Shown here: in pieces, positions 1-8,485 of the stretch
How the letters are laid out: the number at the start of each line of letters is the position of its first letter
Numbering within the stretch: position 1 is the first letter of the stretch
Assembly (NCBI GenBank): GCA_964554535.1
Contig: CAZKPB010000004.1
Location: forward strand, 1-64,000
From: DMER64 sp964554535
GTDB taxonomy: Bacteria; Bacteroidota; Bacteroidia; Bacteroidales; UBA932
Direction of reading: 5' to 3'
Length of the DNA stretch: 64,000 bases
Translations under genes and position numbers: made by a program
The notes under the pieces: generated by a model
Told to the model about the DNA's origin: nothing
Database searches by the model: none
What the model saw: only the letters and a program-made list of their open reading frames with translations

Positions 1-852
1 AATTTCCAAGGTCTTCTCCTGCCGCATCACCTGCAACAAAACCGTCTGAGAGGCACAGGCCTTTAGTTGTTCCTGTACGTCCTGCACCGCAAAGGTGGGC
101 GTACCGTTTACGGCCAAAAGGCGGTCTCCCGCCTCCAGACCCGAGGCCGCGTTAAGAGATGTGTCGGGAATGGAAGCCACCTCAAACGGAATGCGCGCCG
201 AGAAAAGATTGGGAGTGTTGAGCAGTTGCGGAATGAATTTTTCATCAAAACGGAAACGTACGGTATCCGCACCACGCAACACCGTAATCACCTGAGGCCT
301 TGATCTTACCAAATCGGCCTGGAGGGTGTGCAACGGATCTTCAGTCACCGAACGATCGTCAAAAGCCAGTATCATATCGCCGTTGCTGAAGCCCACTTCC
401 CGAGCTAGGTCGTTGCATTGAATGCCGTAAGGGACGTCTTCCGTGCGGATATATTCTTCTCCCCAGGTAAACAGAATCAACCCATACAGCACAATGGCTA
501 GAATGACGTTGAACAGCACGCCGGCCACCATTACAAAGAACCGCTGCCAGGCGGGTTTGGAACGGAATTCCCAGGGTTGGGGTTCCTGTTTGAGTGCTTT
601 GGTGTCCATTGATTCGTCCACCATTCCGGAAATCTTGCAATAGCCCCCCAGAGGCAACCAGCCAATGCCGTATTCGGTATCGGAATTTTTGGGTTTATAC
701 TTGAAGAGACTGAACCAGGGGTCGAAAAACAAATAGAATTTGTCCACCCTTATCTTGAATAATCTGGCAAAAATAAAATGCCCGAACTCGTGAATAAGTA
801 TCAGCAGAGAAAGGGCCAGCACCACTTGAAGTATTTTAATCAGCACTACCAT
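1..852 (-). CDS. rseP: RseP-type site-2 metalloprotease (M50), C-terminus cut by window edge
   Basis: The reading frame is open from an ATG at 852 to the window start (284 residues), so the C-terminus is missing. Residues 21-25 are HEFGH, the zinc-binding HExxH of intramembrane M50 proteases, inside the first hydrophobic helix. The segment GWLPLGGYCKISG follows at about residue 62, as in RseP, then a second membrane helix and PDZ sequence (about residues 105-190). The cut falls in what should be the second PDZ domain. RseP family members cleave membrane-bound anti-sigma factors and leftover signal peptides. The start overlaps the 3' end of dxr by 17 bases, so the two are probably translated from one mRNA. 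M23-dxr-rseP is, from memory, a common Bacteroidetes order. Confidence 0.93.
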   Translation of the reverse strand, partial: MVVLIKILQVVLALSLLILIHEFGHFIFARLFKIRVDKFYLFFDPWFSLFKYKPKNSDTEYGIGWLPLGGYCKISGMVDESMDTKALKQEPQPWEFRSKPAWQRFFVMVAGVLFNVILAIVLYGLILFTWGEEYIRTEDVPYGIQCNDLAREVGFSNGDMILAFDDRSVTEDPLHTLQADLVRSRPQVITVLRGADTVRFRFDEKFIPQLLNTPNLFSARIPFEVASIPDTSLNAASGLEAGDRLLAVNGTPTFAVQDVQEQLKACASQTVLLQVMRQEKTLEI

Positions 853-2017
853 AACTATATTTTTTTAGCAAAATTTGTGCCATCGAATAGGCTTCCAAAT
901 TAGTCTCAAGAAGCTGATTTATAGATGGTTTATTTATTATCGAAATCCGTTCGGTCACCTCTTCTATAACTTTGGGAATAGCCGGAAACGGTATTTCCCG
1001 GTTCAGGAAAGCCGCCACGGCCGCCTCATTGGAAGCATTCATAGCGCAGGGGATATTGCCGCCGCGTTCCATTGCCCTGTAGGCCAAGGACAGACAAGGG
1101 AAACGTTCCATGGGCGGTTCATAAAACCGCATGGAACATAAATCACTTACCGTCATACGTTTAGCTTGTGCAAAATCCAGTCGTTGCGGATACGACAAGG
1201 CATATTGTATAGGCAGCCTCATATTGGGACAACTCAATTGAGCCTTCACACTGCCATCGGTAAACTGCACCATGGAGTGTACCAGCGACTGCGGATGGAT
1301 CACCACCTCCACTTGCGACCGGTCCAGGCCAAAGAGCCACATAGCCTCAATCACCTCAAACCCCTTGTTCATAAGCGTTGCCGAGTCAATTGTCACTTTG
1401 GGCCCCATATCCCAGGTGGGATGTTTGAGCGCCTGCTGCGGAGTAATCTGCGCCAAGAGGTCGGAAGACAAATGAAAAAACGGTCCGCCCGATGCGGTAA
1501 GCCATATTTTTTCAACCGTAGCCTGTTCGCCCTGCAAACACTGGAAAATAGCCGAGTGCTCGCTGTCAACGGGCAGCAGCGGTACCCGATGGTCCCATAC
1601 GGCCTGCATCACCAGATGACCGCCGGCCACCAGCGATTCCTTGTTGGCCAGCGCCACAGCCTTTCCGTGCGAAAGAGCGGCAAGGGTAGGTTCAAGACCT
1701 GCAAAGCCCACCAGGGCGTTGAGCACCAGATCCACAGAGTCCCACGCAAGCACTTCCAGCAACGATTGACGCCCCATATATACTTTTACGGGATATGGCT
1801 CAAGGGCCCGCTGCACTTCTCTGTAGGCCCCTTCTTCCACCACCACCACGGCATTGGGAAGGAATTCAACGGCTTGTTTTATGAGTAATTCTGACGATCT
1901 CCGCGCAGTAAGTACTTCTACCTGCCAGAGTTGCGGATGCGCCCGCACCACATCCAAAGCCTGCACGCCGATAGACCCCGTAGCCCCAAGGATGGCAATT
2001 CGTTTTGGTTGATTCAT
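836..2017 (-). CDS. dxr: 1-deoxy-D-xylulose 5-phosphate reductoisomerase
   Basis: This is the 393-residue, full-length enzyme of the methylerythritol phosphate route to isoprenoids; it converts DXP to MEP with NADPH and a divalent metal. The N-terminal GATGSIGVQALDVV is the NADPH-binding motif. LANKESLVAGG, PVDSEHSAIFQCL, LTASGGPF and a run around HPTWDMGPKVTIDSATLMNK are the DXP and metal-binding signatures in the expected order. It sits 1 base after the M23 peptidase gene and overlaps rseP by 17 bases. It has no visible promoter of its own and is likely transcribed from the M23 promoter. The presence of dxr shows that this organism uses the MEP rather than the mevalonate pathway. Confidence 0.97.
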   Translation of the reverse strand: MNQPKRIAILGATGSIGVQALDVVRAHPQLWQVEVLTARRSSELLIKQAVEFLPNAVVVVEEGAYREVQRALEPYPVKVYMGRQSLLEVLAWDSVDLVLNALVGFAGLEPTLAALSHGKAVALANKESLVAGGHLVMQAVWDHRVPLLPVDSEHSAIFQCLQGEQATVEKIWLTASGGPFFHLSSDLLAQITPQQALKHPTWDMGPKVTIDSATLMNKGFEVIEAMWLFGLDRSQVEVVIHPQSLVHSMVQFTDGSVKAQLSCPNMRLPIQYALSYPQRLDFAQAKRMTVSDLCSMRFYEPPMERFPCLSLAYRAMERGGNIPCAMNASNEAAVAAFLNREIPFPAIPKVIEEVTERISIINKPSINQLLETNLEAYSMAQILLKKYSYGSAD

Positions 2018-2018
2018 T

Positions 2019-2876
2019 CTAGAAATTAATGTAGTCCATCGGGTTCAGTGCCACACCTTGATGCCAAAGTTCAAAATGCAGGTGGTATCCGGTAGAAAAG
2101 GCACCGGCTTTCCCCACTACGGCCACGGCAGAACCTGCCGTCACCTGATCACCCACTTTTTTATACAGCTGCGCGCAATGTTTGTATATTGATAATAAAT
2201 TGTTTTCGTGTTGTATCTGAAGTACATATCCAAATTCATCGGTCCAAGTGGCAAAGTTTACGGTGCCGTCCAGCACCGCGGATATCACGGCATTTTCCGG
2301 AGCAGCAATGTCAACGGCGTAATGATCCTCGGCCGGATCAAAGGACGCCGACACCACTCCCTTCACGGGCGTAAAGAAATGCAATCCCTCAATGCGGAAA
2401 TCCTTGCCGCTAAGGTCGCTCTGGCTCTGCCGGTCTTCCTGCTCGGCCACCATTCGCAGCAGGGAATCCTCCTTGGAACGGGCTCCGGCAATTGTGCTTA
2501 CCGGGGGCTGCGACCCCTGAGAGAGAATTTCTTCCGGAGCCAACGGGGTCTGATTGGACAACACGCGCTGCATATTTTCCAGATGGATTTCCCACAAATG
2601 AATGACCCGCTCCAGCGAGTCGGCACGGAGTGCGTTGTTGATAATGGCGTTGCGGGTTTGGGGAGTGGGATAGCCGGGGATGAATTCCCGTATGGGGGTA
2701 AACATAATCAGGAGCGAGACACCGACAATCAGTACCAGTACCGTGCCTGTTATTGAAAGCAACACACCCAGGCCGGAAGTTTTTATACTCACCTTCTGTT
2801 CGTGGGACTCCTCTTCAAAAACGTCCATAATGAAGCGTCGTTTCAGAAATCCCTTCTTTGATGTGTTAGTTGCCAT
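2019..2876 (-). CDS. M23 family metallopeptidase, membrane-anchored
   Basis: 285 residues from the ATG at 2876, chosen because it lies 18 bases after a TACATTTG -7 box and behind an AAAGAGAG ribosome site; a longer frame to 2897 exists but would start on top of the promoter. A cytoplasmic N-terminus precedes one strong transmembrane helix (about residues 37-60) and a helical linker. The C-terminal third is a LytM/M23 domain with HYAVDIAAPENA (zinc His/Asp) and GYHLHFELWHQG (HxH). Such proteins are cell-wall endopeptidases or, when degenerate, activators of amidases. Both zinc motifs look intact here. First gene of the M23-dxr-rseP unit. Confidence 0.9.
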   Translation of the reverse strand: MATNTSKKGFLKRRFIMDVFEEESHEQKVSIKTSGLGVLLSITGTVLVLIVGVSLLIMFTPIREFIPGYPTPQTRNAIINNALRADSLERVIHLWEIHLENMQRVLSNQTPLAPEEILSQGSQPPVSTIAGARSKEDSLLRMVAEQEDRQSQSDLSGKDFRIEGLHFFTPVKGVVSASFDPAEDHYAVDIAAPENAVISAVLDGTVNFATWTDEFGYVLQIQHENNLLSIYKHCAQLYKKVGDQVTAGSAVAVVGKAGAFSTGYHLHFELWHQGVALNPMDYINF

Positions 2877-2894
2877 AGTCTCTCTTTGAACTTG

Positions 2895-2902
2895 CAAATG
2901 TA
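2895..2902 (-). promoter_or_regulatory. -7 box for M23-dxr-rseP unit
   Basis: On the minus strand this reads TACATTTG, a perfect match to the Bacteroidetes -7 consensus TAnnTTTG, placed 18 bases before the M23 start codon. It faces away from the ruvX promoter on the other strand. Confidence 0.65.
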
Positions 2903-2914
2903 CGAATCATTTTC

Positions 2915-2950
2915 TAATAGGTAAACATTCGCATTTGCGAAAGTTAATTT
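2915..2950. repeat. TAATAGGTAA plus palindrome between divergent promoters
   Basis: The 10-mer TAATAGGTAA (2915-2924) is followed by the perfect palindrome TTCGCA-TT-TGCGAA (2928-2941) and then GTTAATTT. The same arrangement, TAATAGGTAA followed by a palindrome centred on a GCAxTTGC core and then TTAAxTTT, recurs at 10950-10987. It may be an operator shared by the two divergent promoters here, or a dispersed repeat. Confidence 0.5.
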
Positions 2951-2962
2951 GTGTTACCTTTG
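2934..2962 (+). promoter_or_regulatory. Promoter of ruvX-def operon (-33 TTTG, -7 TACCTTTG)
   Basis: TTTG at 2934-2937 and a perfect TAnnTTTG box (TACCTTTG, 2955-2962) are 17 bases apart. The box ends 4 bases before the ruvX ATG, so transcription should start at or within a base or two of the start codon. Confidence 0.7.
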
Positions 2963-2966
2963 CCGT

Positions 2967-3383
2967 ATGGGAAGAATAATGGGTATTGATTACGGTCAGA
3001 AGCGCATTGGGGTGGCGGTCAGCGACCCGCTGAAAATTTTTGCCGTGGCGTTGGATACGGTCCCGGTAGACAAAATCACGGAATATATTGCCCGCTACCA
3101 CGCCAAAGAACCCATAGAGTTGTTTGTTGTGGGCTACCCCAAACAGCTTAACAACACCCCTTCCCAAAACGCCCCGCGCGTGGAAGCCTTTGTCACCCAC
3201 CTCAAACGCACTTTTGCAGGCATTGACGTCGTATTGGCAGACGAGCGCTTTACTTCAAAAATGGCGTTCCAAAGCATGATTGACGGCGGAGTCAAAAAGA
3301 AAGACCGGCGCGACAAGGCGACGGTAGACCGCATAAGCGCGGTGTTGATTTTACAAGGTTATTTAGATTCGCTTCATATATGA
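2967..3383 (+). CDS. ruvX: YqgF/RuvX pre-16S rRNA nuclease, Holliday junction resolvase-like
   Basis: 138 residues from ATG 2967 (MGRIMGIDYG). The start GIDYGQKRIGVAVSD carries the first catalytic Asp of the RNase H-like fold; ADERFTS and DRRDKATVDRISA supply the central Glu and the C-terminal Asp. In E. coli YqgF is needed for 16S rRNA 5' maturation. A frame opening at 2949 is rejected because it would begin inside the promoter. An in-frame ATG at 2979 is possible but would remove the first strand. The stop overlaps the def start (ATGA at 3380-3383). The ruvX-def pair is, from memory, common in Bacteroidetes. Confidence 0.93.
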   Translation: MGRIMGIDYGQKRIGVAVSDPLKIFAVALDTVPVDKITEYIARYHAKEPIELFVVGYPKQLNNTPSQNAPRVEAFVTHLKRTFAGIDVVLADERFTSKMAFQSMIDGGVKKKDRRDKATVDRISAVLILQGYLDSLHI

Positions 3384-3934
3384 AACTTCCCATTTATTTG
3401 TACGGTTCATCCGTTTTGCGTCAGCCCACCCGGGAAATCACGGCCGACTATCCCAATCTGGACAAACTCATTGCCGATATGTTTGAGACCATGTACTATG
3501 CAGACGGTGTAGGTCTGGCAGCTCCCCAGATAGGCCTTTCCATCCGCCTTATTGTGCTGGACGGGTCAGAGATTGCCGACGATTTTCCCGAATTGACAGG
3601 ATTCAAACGCGTGCTTATCAATCCCCGCATTATTGAAAAAAGTACAGAAACCTGTCTGTACTCCGAGGGATGCCTGAGCCTGCCGGCCATTCATACTGAC
3701 ATTGAACGTCCCAAAATCATCAAGGTGGCCTACCTTGACCCACATTTTGAACCCAAAGAAGAAACGCTTGACGGTTTTGCCAGTCGTCTGGTACAACACG
3801 AATATTCCCACCTGGAAGGAGAACTTTTTGTGGATTTTGCCCCCGCCATCCGCAAAAAGATGCTGGAAAGCAAGTTGTTGGCACTGTCCAAAGGAAAGAC
3901 CAATGCCGGCTACAAAACCAAACTTGTAAAATAA
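3380..3934 (+). CDS. def: Peptide deformylase
   Basis: 184 residues. Removes the formyl group from the N-terminal Met of new proteins. The three family motifs are present: GVGLAAPQIG (about residue 39), EGCLSLP with the metal-binding Cys (about 96), and QHEYSHLEGELF with the HExxH zinc/iron site at 140-144. In the last motif the usual HExDH Asp is Ser (HEYSH). The metal ligands are unchanged, so activity is expected. Translationally coupled to ruvX by a 4-base overlap, and followed after 5 bases by the phosphohexomutase gene. Confidence 0.96.
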   Translation: MKLPIYLYGSSVLRQPTREITADYPNLDKLIADMFETMYYADGVGLAAPQIGLSIRLIVLDGSEIADDFPELTGFKRVLINPRIIEKSTETCLYSEGCLSLPAIHTDIERPKIIKVAYLDPHFEPKEETLDGFASRLVQHEYSHLEGELFVDFAPAIRKKMLESKLLALSKGKTNAGYKTKLVK

Positions 3935-3939
3935 TCATT

Positions 3940-5286
3940 ATGGGAGCATTTCATGCTTACGATATCAGAGGCATCTACGGACAGGACTTTACCTGTGAAG
4001 ACGTGTACAAAATGGGGTTCTTCCTTCCGCAATTACTCAAGACAAAACGCATTGCAGTAGGCCGGGACTGCCGGGTATCATCGCCCGAAGTACATCAGTA
4101 CCTGTTGCGCGGACTGTGTGATGCCGGTGCCACCGTATTTGACTTGGGAGAGGCCACCACTCCGTTGGTATATTATGCCACGGCCAAACACGGATTTGAC
4201 GGTTCCGTGCAGATTACCGCCTCTCATAATCCGGCACCCTACAACGGACTCAAGGTATCGGGACCCGACGCCATGCCCATAGGCTACGACAACGGGCTCA
4301 ACCTTCTGGAAGACCTGCTCCGGCACGGCACGGTGGTTCCGGAAGGCGGTGGCAAAGTCATTCCGTTTGACATCCGCCGGGAGTACCTGGATTTTCAAAG
4401 ACAATACGTTCCCTGTCTGGACGGCCTGCGCGTAGGCATTGACTTGTCCAACGGGATGGCGGCCCTGTTTGTGACTGAATTGTTGGGGCGGCAGAACGTC
4501 TGCTACATCAACGAACCCCTGGACGGCACCTTCCCTAATCACGAGCCCAACCCGTTGATTCCCAAAAATGTAGAGCAACTGCAGGCGTTGGTGCGCCAGG
4601 AAAAATGCGACATAGGCATTATCTACGACGGCGATGCCGACCGGGTGATGTTCACAGATCAGGAAGGGATTTTTATTTCTCCCGACCTTATCATTGCCCT
4701 GATGGGACGCTATTTCCTCAACGGACAAAACCAACGCGTACTACAGGACATCCGCACTTCCAAGGCCGTGGGCGAGTACCTTACCCCCATGGGCGCCCAA
4801 ATGCATACCTGGCGCGTGGGCCGGGCCTACGCTGCCCCCAAACTCAAAGAAATTGACGGCCTGTACGGCGGTGAACTGGCCGGCCATTATTACTTCCGCG
4901 ACTTCTTCTATTCGGACAGCGGTATTCTGGCCTCGCTGATAGTCCTTCAAACCTTGATAAACGCCCGCAAAAAAGATAAAGAAATCACCATGGGCCGGCT
5001 CATTGCGGAAATAAAGAAATATGAAAGTTCGGGCGAAATCAATTTCAAGATTGACCGCAAACAAGACGCCATGGATGCCCTACGCACCCACTTCATTCAG
5101 GAACAGAGCCCCACGGCTCAGTACGATTTTGACGGCTACCGCATAGAATTCCCCGACTGGTGGTTCAACGTGCGCCCTTCCAACACCGAACCCTACCTGA
5201 GGTTTATTGCCGAGGCAAAAACCGCCGCCCTGCTGGAAGAAAAACTGGCCGCCATGCGACAGGTCCTTAAACCGTTTTGCCTATGA
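3940..5286 (+). CDS. Phosphomannomutase/phosphoglucomutase
   Basis: 448 residues, full length for the alpha-D-phosphohexomutase family. TASHNP holds the phosphoserine (S95), DGDADR (about residue 231) is the Mg site, GELAGHYYFRD (about 309) is the sugar-binding loop, and RPSNTEPYLR near the C-terminus binds the substrate phosphate. It interconverts hexose 1- and 6-phosphates for nucleotide-sugar synthesis; the compact length and the start AYDIRGIYG resemble AlgC/ManB types. Which sugar it prefers cannot be read from sequence. A mannose-1-phosphate guanylyltransferase lies at 61538-62635, which could use its product. Its TGA overlaps the MATE start. Confidence 0.92.
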   Translation: MGAFHAYDIRGIYGQDFTCEDVYKMGFFLPQLLKTKRIAVGRDCRVSSPEVHQYLLRGLCDAGATVFDLGEATTPLVYYATAKHGFDGSVQITASHNPAPYNGLKVSGPDAMPIGYDNGLNLLEDLLRHGTVVPEGGGKVIPFDIRREYLDFQRQYVPCLDGLRVGIDLSNGMAALFVTELLGRQNVCYINEPLDGTFPNHEPNPLIPKNVEQLQALVRQEKCDIGIIYDGDADRVMFTDQEGIFISPDLIIALMGRYFLNGQNQRVLQDIRTSKAVGEYLTPMGAQMHTWRVGRAYAAPKLKEIDGLYGGELAGHYYFRDFFYSDSGILASLIVLQTLINARKKDKEITMGRLIAEIKKYESSGEINFKIDRKQDAMDALRTHFIQEQSPTAQYDFDGYRIEFPDWWFNVRPSNTEPYLRFIAEAKTAALLEEKLAAMRQVLKPFCL

Positions 5287-6626
5287 ACTCAAAAATCCTG
5301 GCATTAGATACAGAGAAGATACCCAAACTGCTGTTCAAGTATTCCCTGCCGGCCATCATCTCCATGACGGCCGCTTCTCTATACAATATGGTGGACAGCA
5401 TTTTTATAGGGCGCGGAGTGGGCGCGCTGGCCATCTCGGGCCTGGCCATCACCCTTCCCGTGATGAACCTTGCCTCGGCCTTCGGGGCTCTGGTGGGCGT
5501 GGGGGCCTCTACTCTGGTATCGGTCAAACTAGGGCAGCGCGATTACGTGACCGCAAACCAGGCCTTTGGAAACGCCATTACCCTCAACTGTATCATAGGC
5601 GTGGTATTCACGGCCCTGGGGCTTATCTTTATGGACTCGGTGCTGCGGTTCTTCGGAGCCAGTGACCAGACGCTGCCTTACGCCAGGGAGTATATGCAGA
5701 TTATCGTGGTCGGCAACATCATCACCCATGTCTATTTTGGGATGAACGACAACCTGAGGGCCAGCGGGTATCCCCGCAAAGCCATGATGGCCACCCTGAC
5801 CGCCGTGGGGGTCAACTGCCTGCTTGACCCGCTGTTTATCTTTGTGTTCAAATGGGGAATACGCGGAGCGGCCATTGCCACCGTGCTGTCCCAGGCCATT
5901 GCCCTGAGCGTGGTCATCCGCCACTACGCCCGCCCCGACTCCGTGCTCCATTTTCAAAAAGGGAACTTCAAGCTGCGCAAAGGGATGCCCAAAAACATCT
6001 TCTCGGTGGGTCTTGCACCTTTTCTGCTGAATGTCTGCAACTGTTGCATAGTCATTATCATTAACCGTTCTTTTTATCATTACGGAGGGGACTACGCGGT
6101 GGGGGCCTACGGCATAGTCAACCGGCTGATGTTCTTTGTGGTGATGATTGTGCTGGGATTCAACCAGGGGATGCAGCCGCTGGTGGGATTCAACTACGGA
6201 GCCAAAGCGTACGCCCGGGTGGTGCGCATCTTCAGGTTGACCCTCTGGTGCGCCGTGACGGTGACTACCCTGGGTTTTCTGGCAGCTCATCTGTTCCCCT
6301 ACAAGATCGTAGGACTCTTTACAACGCACCAAGAGCTCACAGAGCTGGCGGTCAAAGGATTACGAATTGCCACACTGATGTTTCCCCTAGTGGGTGCGCC
6401 CATGGTGATAGCCAGTTTCTTCCAGGCCATCCGCAAGCCGGGCCGCGCCATCTTCCTGTCTCTTACGCGGCAAGTGATTTTCTTGATTCCCCTGCTGCTT
6501 ACCCTGCCGCATTTTTGGGGTATTAACGGAGTATGGTCCAGTCTCCCCTTATCGGATTGCATCTCCGTCTTAGTTGCCACTATTTTGGTCACCAAACAGA
6601 TTAAAAGTTTTAACAAAACATTATGA
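5283..6626 (+). CDS. MATE family multidrug/Na+ efflux transporter
   Basis: 447 residues from ATG 5283, which overlaps the mutase stop (ATGA); a TTG at 5277 is less likely. About twelve hydrophobic helices in two similar halves fit the MATE fold. The first helix region reads KYSLPAIISMTAASLYNMVD, a typical MATE start, with a matching pattern after residue 230. MATE proteins export cationic drugs or metabolites using Na+ or H+ gradients; the substrate is unknown. The stop overlaps the next start (ATGA at 6623-6626), so translation is probably coupled along the operon. Confidence 0.93.
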   Translation: MNSKILALDTEKIPKLLFKYSLPAIISMTAASLYNMVDSIFIGRGVGALAISGLAITLPVMNLASAFGALVGVGASTLVSVKLGQRDYVTANQAFGNAITLNCIIGVVFTALGLIFMDSVLRFFGASDQTLPYAREYMQIIVVGNIITHVYFGMNDNLRASGYPRKAMMATLTAVGVNCLLDPLFIFVFKWGIRGAAIATVLSQAIALSVVIRHYARPDSVLHFQKGNFKLRKGMPKNIFSVGLAPFLLNVCNCCIVIIINRSFYHYGGDYAVGAYGIVNRLMFFVVMIVLGFNQGMQPLVGFNYGAKAYARVVRIFRLTLWCAVTVTTLGFLAAHLFPYKIVGLFTTHQELTELAVKGLRIATLMFPLVGAPMVIASFFQAIRKPGRAIFLSLTRQVIFLIPLLLTLPHFWGINGVWSSLPLSDCISVLVATILVTKQIKSFNKTL

Positions 6627-7252
6627 GCGTCAAAAAACACATCATCATTTCTTTGGGCCGCCAGCTGGGCAGCAACGGATACTTTGCGGGAAAAATGATT
6701 GCCTCGGCCCTGGGCCTCTTCTTTTACGACAAAGAGCTTCTTTACTGCGCCGCCAAGGAAAGCGGCCTGTGCACGGACATTTTTGAAAATGCGGACGAGA
6801 AAGTCGTCAGCGGCTGGTCCAAACTGCTCAACTCGGCCGACTTCTTTGGCGGTTCGTTTTTTGATCCCCAAAACGCCACCCTTTCCCGTGAGAGCATTTT
6901 TAACATCCAGTCCGAGGTAATACGCAAAATTGCCGAGGAACATCCCTGCCTGATTGTGGGCCGCTGCGCCGACTACATCCTGCGGGACAACCCCGACATG
7001 CGTTCTGTCTTTATTCACGCCCCGCTTGACGTACGCATAGCCAACGTGTCGGAGCGGATGAATATTTCAAAGGCCGAGGCGGCCGCCTTTATTTCCAAGG
7101 AAGAAAGGAAACGCGCCGCGTACTACAATTACTTCACCGACAAAACCTGGGGCGCCTGCGGGTCGTACCACTTCTCACTGGACGCGGGGCTTCTTGGCGT
7201 GGACCAATGCGCCCGCAGTGCGGTGGAACTTATCAAACAGAGTTATTTATAG
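6623..7252 (+). CDS. Cytidylate kinase-like family protein
   Basis: 209 residues. The N-terminus IIISLGRQLGSNGYFAGKMIA is the P-loop-like start of the cytidylate kinase-like family, and LIVGRCADYIL (about residue 110) is its second signature. The C-terminal YNYFTDKTWG is typical. This family resembles CMP kinase, but its reaction is not established for most members. It ends the ruvX-def-mutase-MATE run and overlaps the convergent rimM gene by 6 bases at the 3' ends, leaving no room for a terminator. Confidence 0.88.
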   Translation: MSVKKHIIISLGRQLGSNGYFAGKMIASALGLFFYDKELLYCAAKESGLCTDIFENADEKVVSGWSKLLNSADFFGGSFFDPQNATLSRESIFNIQSEVIRKIAEEHPCLIVGRCADYILRDNPDMRSVFIHAPLDVRIANVSERMNISKAEAAAFISKEERKRAAYYNYFTDKTWGACGSYHFSLDAGLLGVDQCARSAVELIKQSYL

Positions 7253-7819
7253 CAGACCCTGAGGCAATACCACCGTCAGACGACGGTGTTTGGTCTCTAT
7301 TTTGGTGAGCAGGTCGGGATGGCAAGGTACCAGCACTTTGGTGCATGTTCCCTCTATTTCAAGCTCTACACAGGGGTTACCCGGATATTCAAAAGCATCA
7401 CTGACCCGTCCCGAGACCGGACTGCCGTCGGCCGAAGTGCCCTTAAAAGAATAATTCATAAGAACCGCCGGATTAAGCAACACCTCGTCCCACACTTCCG
7501 CATAGGTAAGTGCCTGTTCCTGCGACTCAAATTCGGAATTTTTATAAAAAACCGTCCGCCCTACAAATTCGGCAGCCAGCGGCTCGGTTAAAAAATTTTC
7601 AAACCGGACAACGGCTTTTTCAGGGCCCTTGGGCCGGACCGATTCAAAATAAAAAGGGACCGGTATCTCATCCATAATGAGAAATACCGGTCCTTTTTTT
7701 TCAATGGATTCAATAAGCGGATCCGACAATGCCGAGTTGTATTTTATCATCAACTCGCCTTCTTTGCCAAAAGTCTTTTGAACCTGAGCAAAGACACTCA
7801 GACCTGCTTTGTCCTCCAT
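7247..7819 (-). CDS. rimM: Ribosome maturation factor RimM
   Basis: 190 residues. The N-terminal AQVQKTFGKEGELMIKY matches the RimM start, and VPFYFESVRPKGPEKAVVRFE is the end of the N-terminal beta-barrel. The C-terminal half is a PRC-barrel-like region. RimM binds S19 on the 30S head and helps 16S rRNA maturation. It lies 11 bases after rpsP, the same pairing as in E. coli rpsP-rimM, which supports a call that motif alone would leave weaker. The 3' end overlaps the convergent kinase-like gene by 6 bases. Confidence 0.9.
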   Translation of the reverse strand: MEDKAGLSVFAQVQKTFGKEGELMIKYNSALSDPLIESIEKKGPVFLIMDEIPVPFYFESVRPKGPEKAVVRFENFLTEPLAAEFVGRTVFYKNSEFESQEQALTYAEVWDEVLLNPAVLMNYSFKGTSADGSPVSGRVSDAFEYPGNPCVELEIEGTCTKVLVPCHPDLLTKIETKHRRLTVVLPQGLL

Positions 7820-7830
7820 ACGACAGGAGA

Positions 7831-8418
7831 TTATTCGGCAGCGTGTGCGGATTCTTCTGCGGTTTCTTCCACGGGGGCGGCAGTGCCCTCCACTTCAGCG
7901 ATGGCTTCGGCAGCTTTGGCAGCGGCTTCAGCAGCAGCAGCGGCAAGTTTTGCAGCGGCTTCCTGACGTTTAGCCAACAGAGCGGCAGCGCGAACTTCGT
8001 TCACTTTGCTTTCCGCATCAAGGCTCTTCTTCTTTTCATCGCGAGAGGCGGCAGCCAATTTGCTCTTCTTGGCAACCACTTTGTTTTCTTTATCCTGCAT
8101 CCAGGCATTCCATTTGGCATCAGCCTGATCCTGAGTCAAAGCGCCTTTGGTAACGCCTTCCTGCAGGTGTTTCTTCAAAAGGACACCTTTATATGAAAGA
8201 AGGCGACGTGCGGTAAGAGTGGGTTGTGCACCGTTGCACATCCAATACATGGCACGCTCGCTGTTCAATTCAATAGTAGCCGGATTGGTGTTGGGGTCAT
8301 AAACGCCTAGTTGTTCAATAAAACGGCCGTTACGCGGAGCGCGTGAGTCAGCGGCAACAATGTGAAAATAAGCGTAATTTTTTTTGCCATGGCGGGCAAG
8401 ACGAATTTTTACTGCCAT
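7831..8418 (-). CDS. rpsP: 30S ribosomal protein S16 with long Ala/Glu tail
   Basis: 195 residues, against about 80-90 for the E. coli protein. Residues 1-80 are the S16 core (MAVKIRLARHGKKNYAYFHI, then DSRAPRNGRFIEQLG). The rest is a lysine-rich then alanine/glutamate-rich low-complexity tail. Extended S16 tails are known in Bacteroidetes, but this one is strongly Ala-rich at about 155-180. No -7 box is seen in the 67 bases between it and tRNA-Pro, which points the same way, so rpsP-rimM may be read through from the tRNA promoter. Confidence 0.96.
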   Translation of the reverse strand: MAVKIRLARHGKKNYAYFHIVAADSRAPRNGRFIEQLGVYDPNTNPATIELNSERAMYWMCNGAQPTLTARRLLSYKGVLLKKHLQEGVTKGALTQDQADAKWNAWMQDKENKVVAKKSKLAAASRDEKKKSLDAESKVNEVRAAALLAKRQEAAAKLAAAAAEAAAKAAEAIAEVEGTAAPVEETAEESAHAAE

Positions 8419-8485
8419 AATTTAAAACTTTAAGTTAATAGTAATACATTAATTTTAACTTCCTTATCTACTCGAGAAAAGGTCG

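Noticed and set aside
5277..5282. TTG start two codons before the MATE ATG
   Set aside because: The ATG at 5283 makes the ATGA overlap used at other joins of this operon and fits MATE N-termini.
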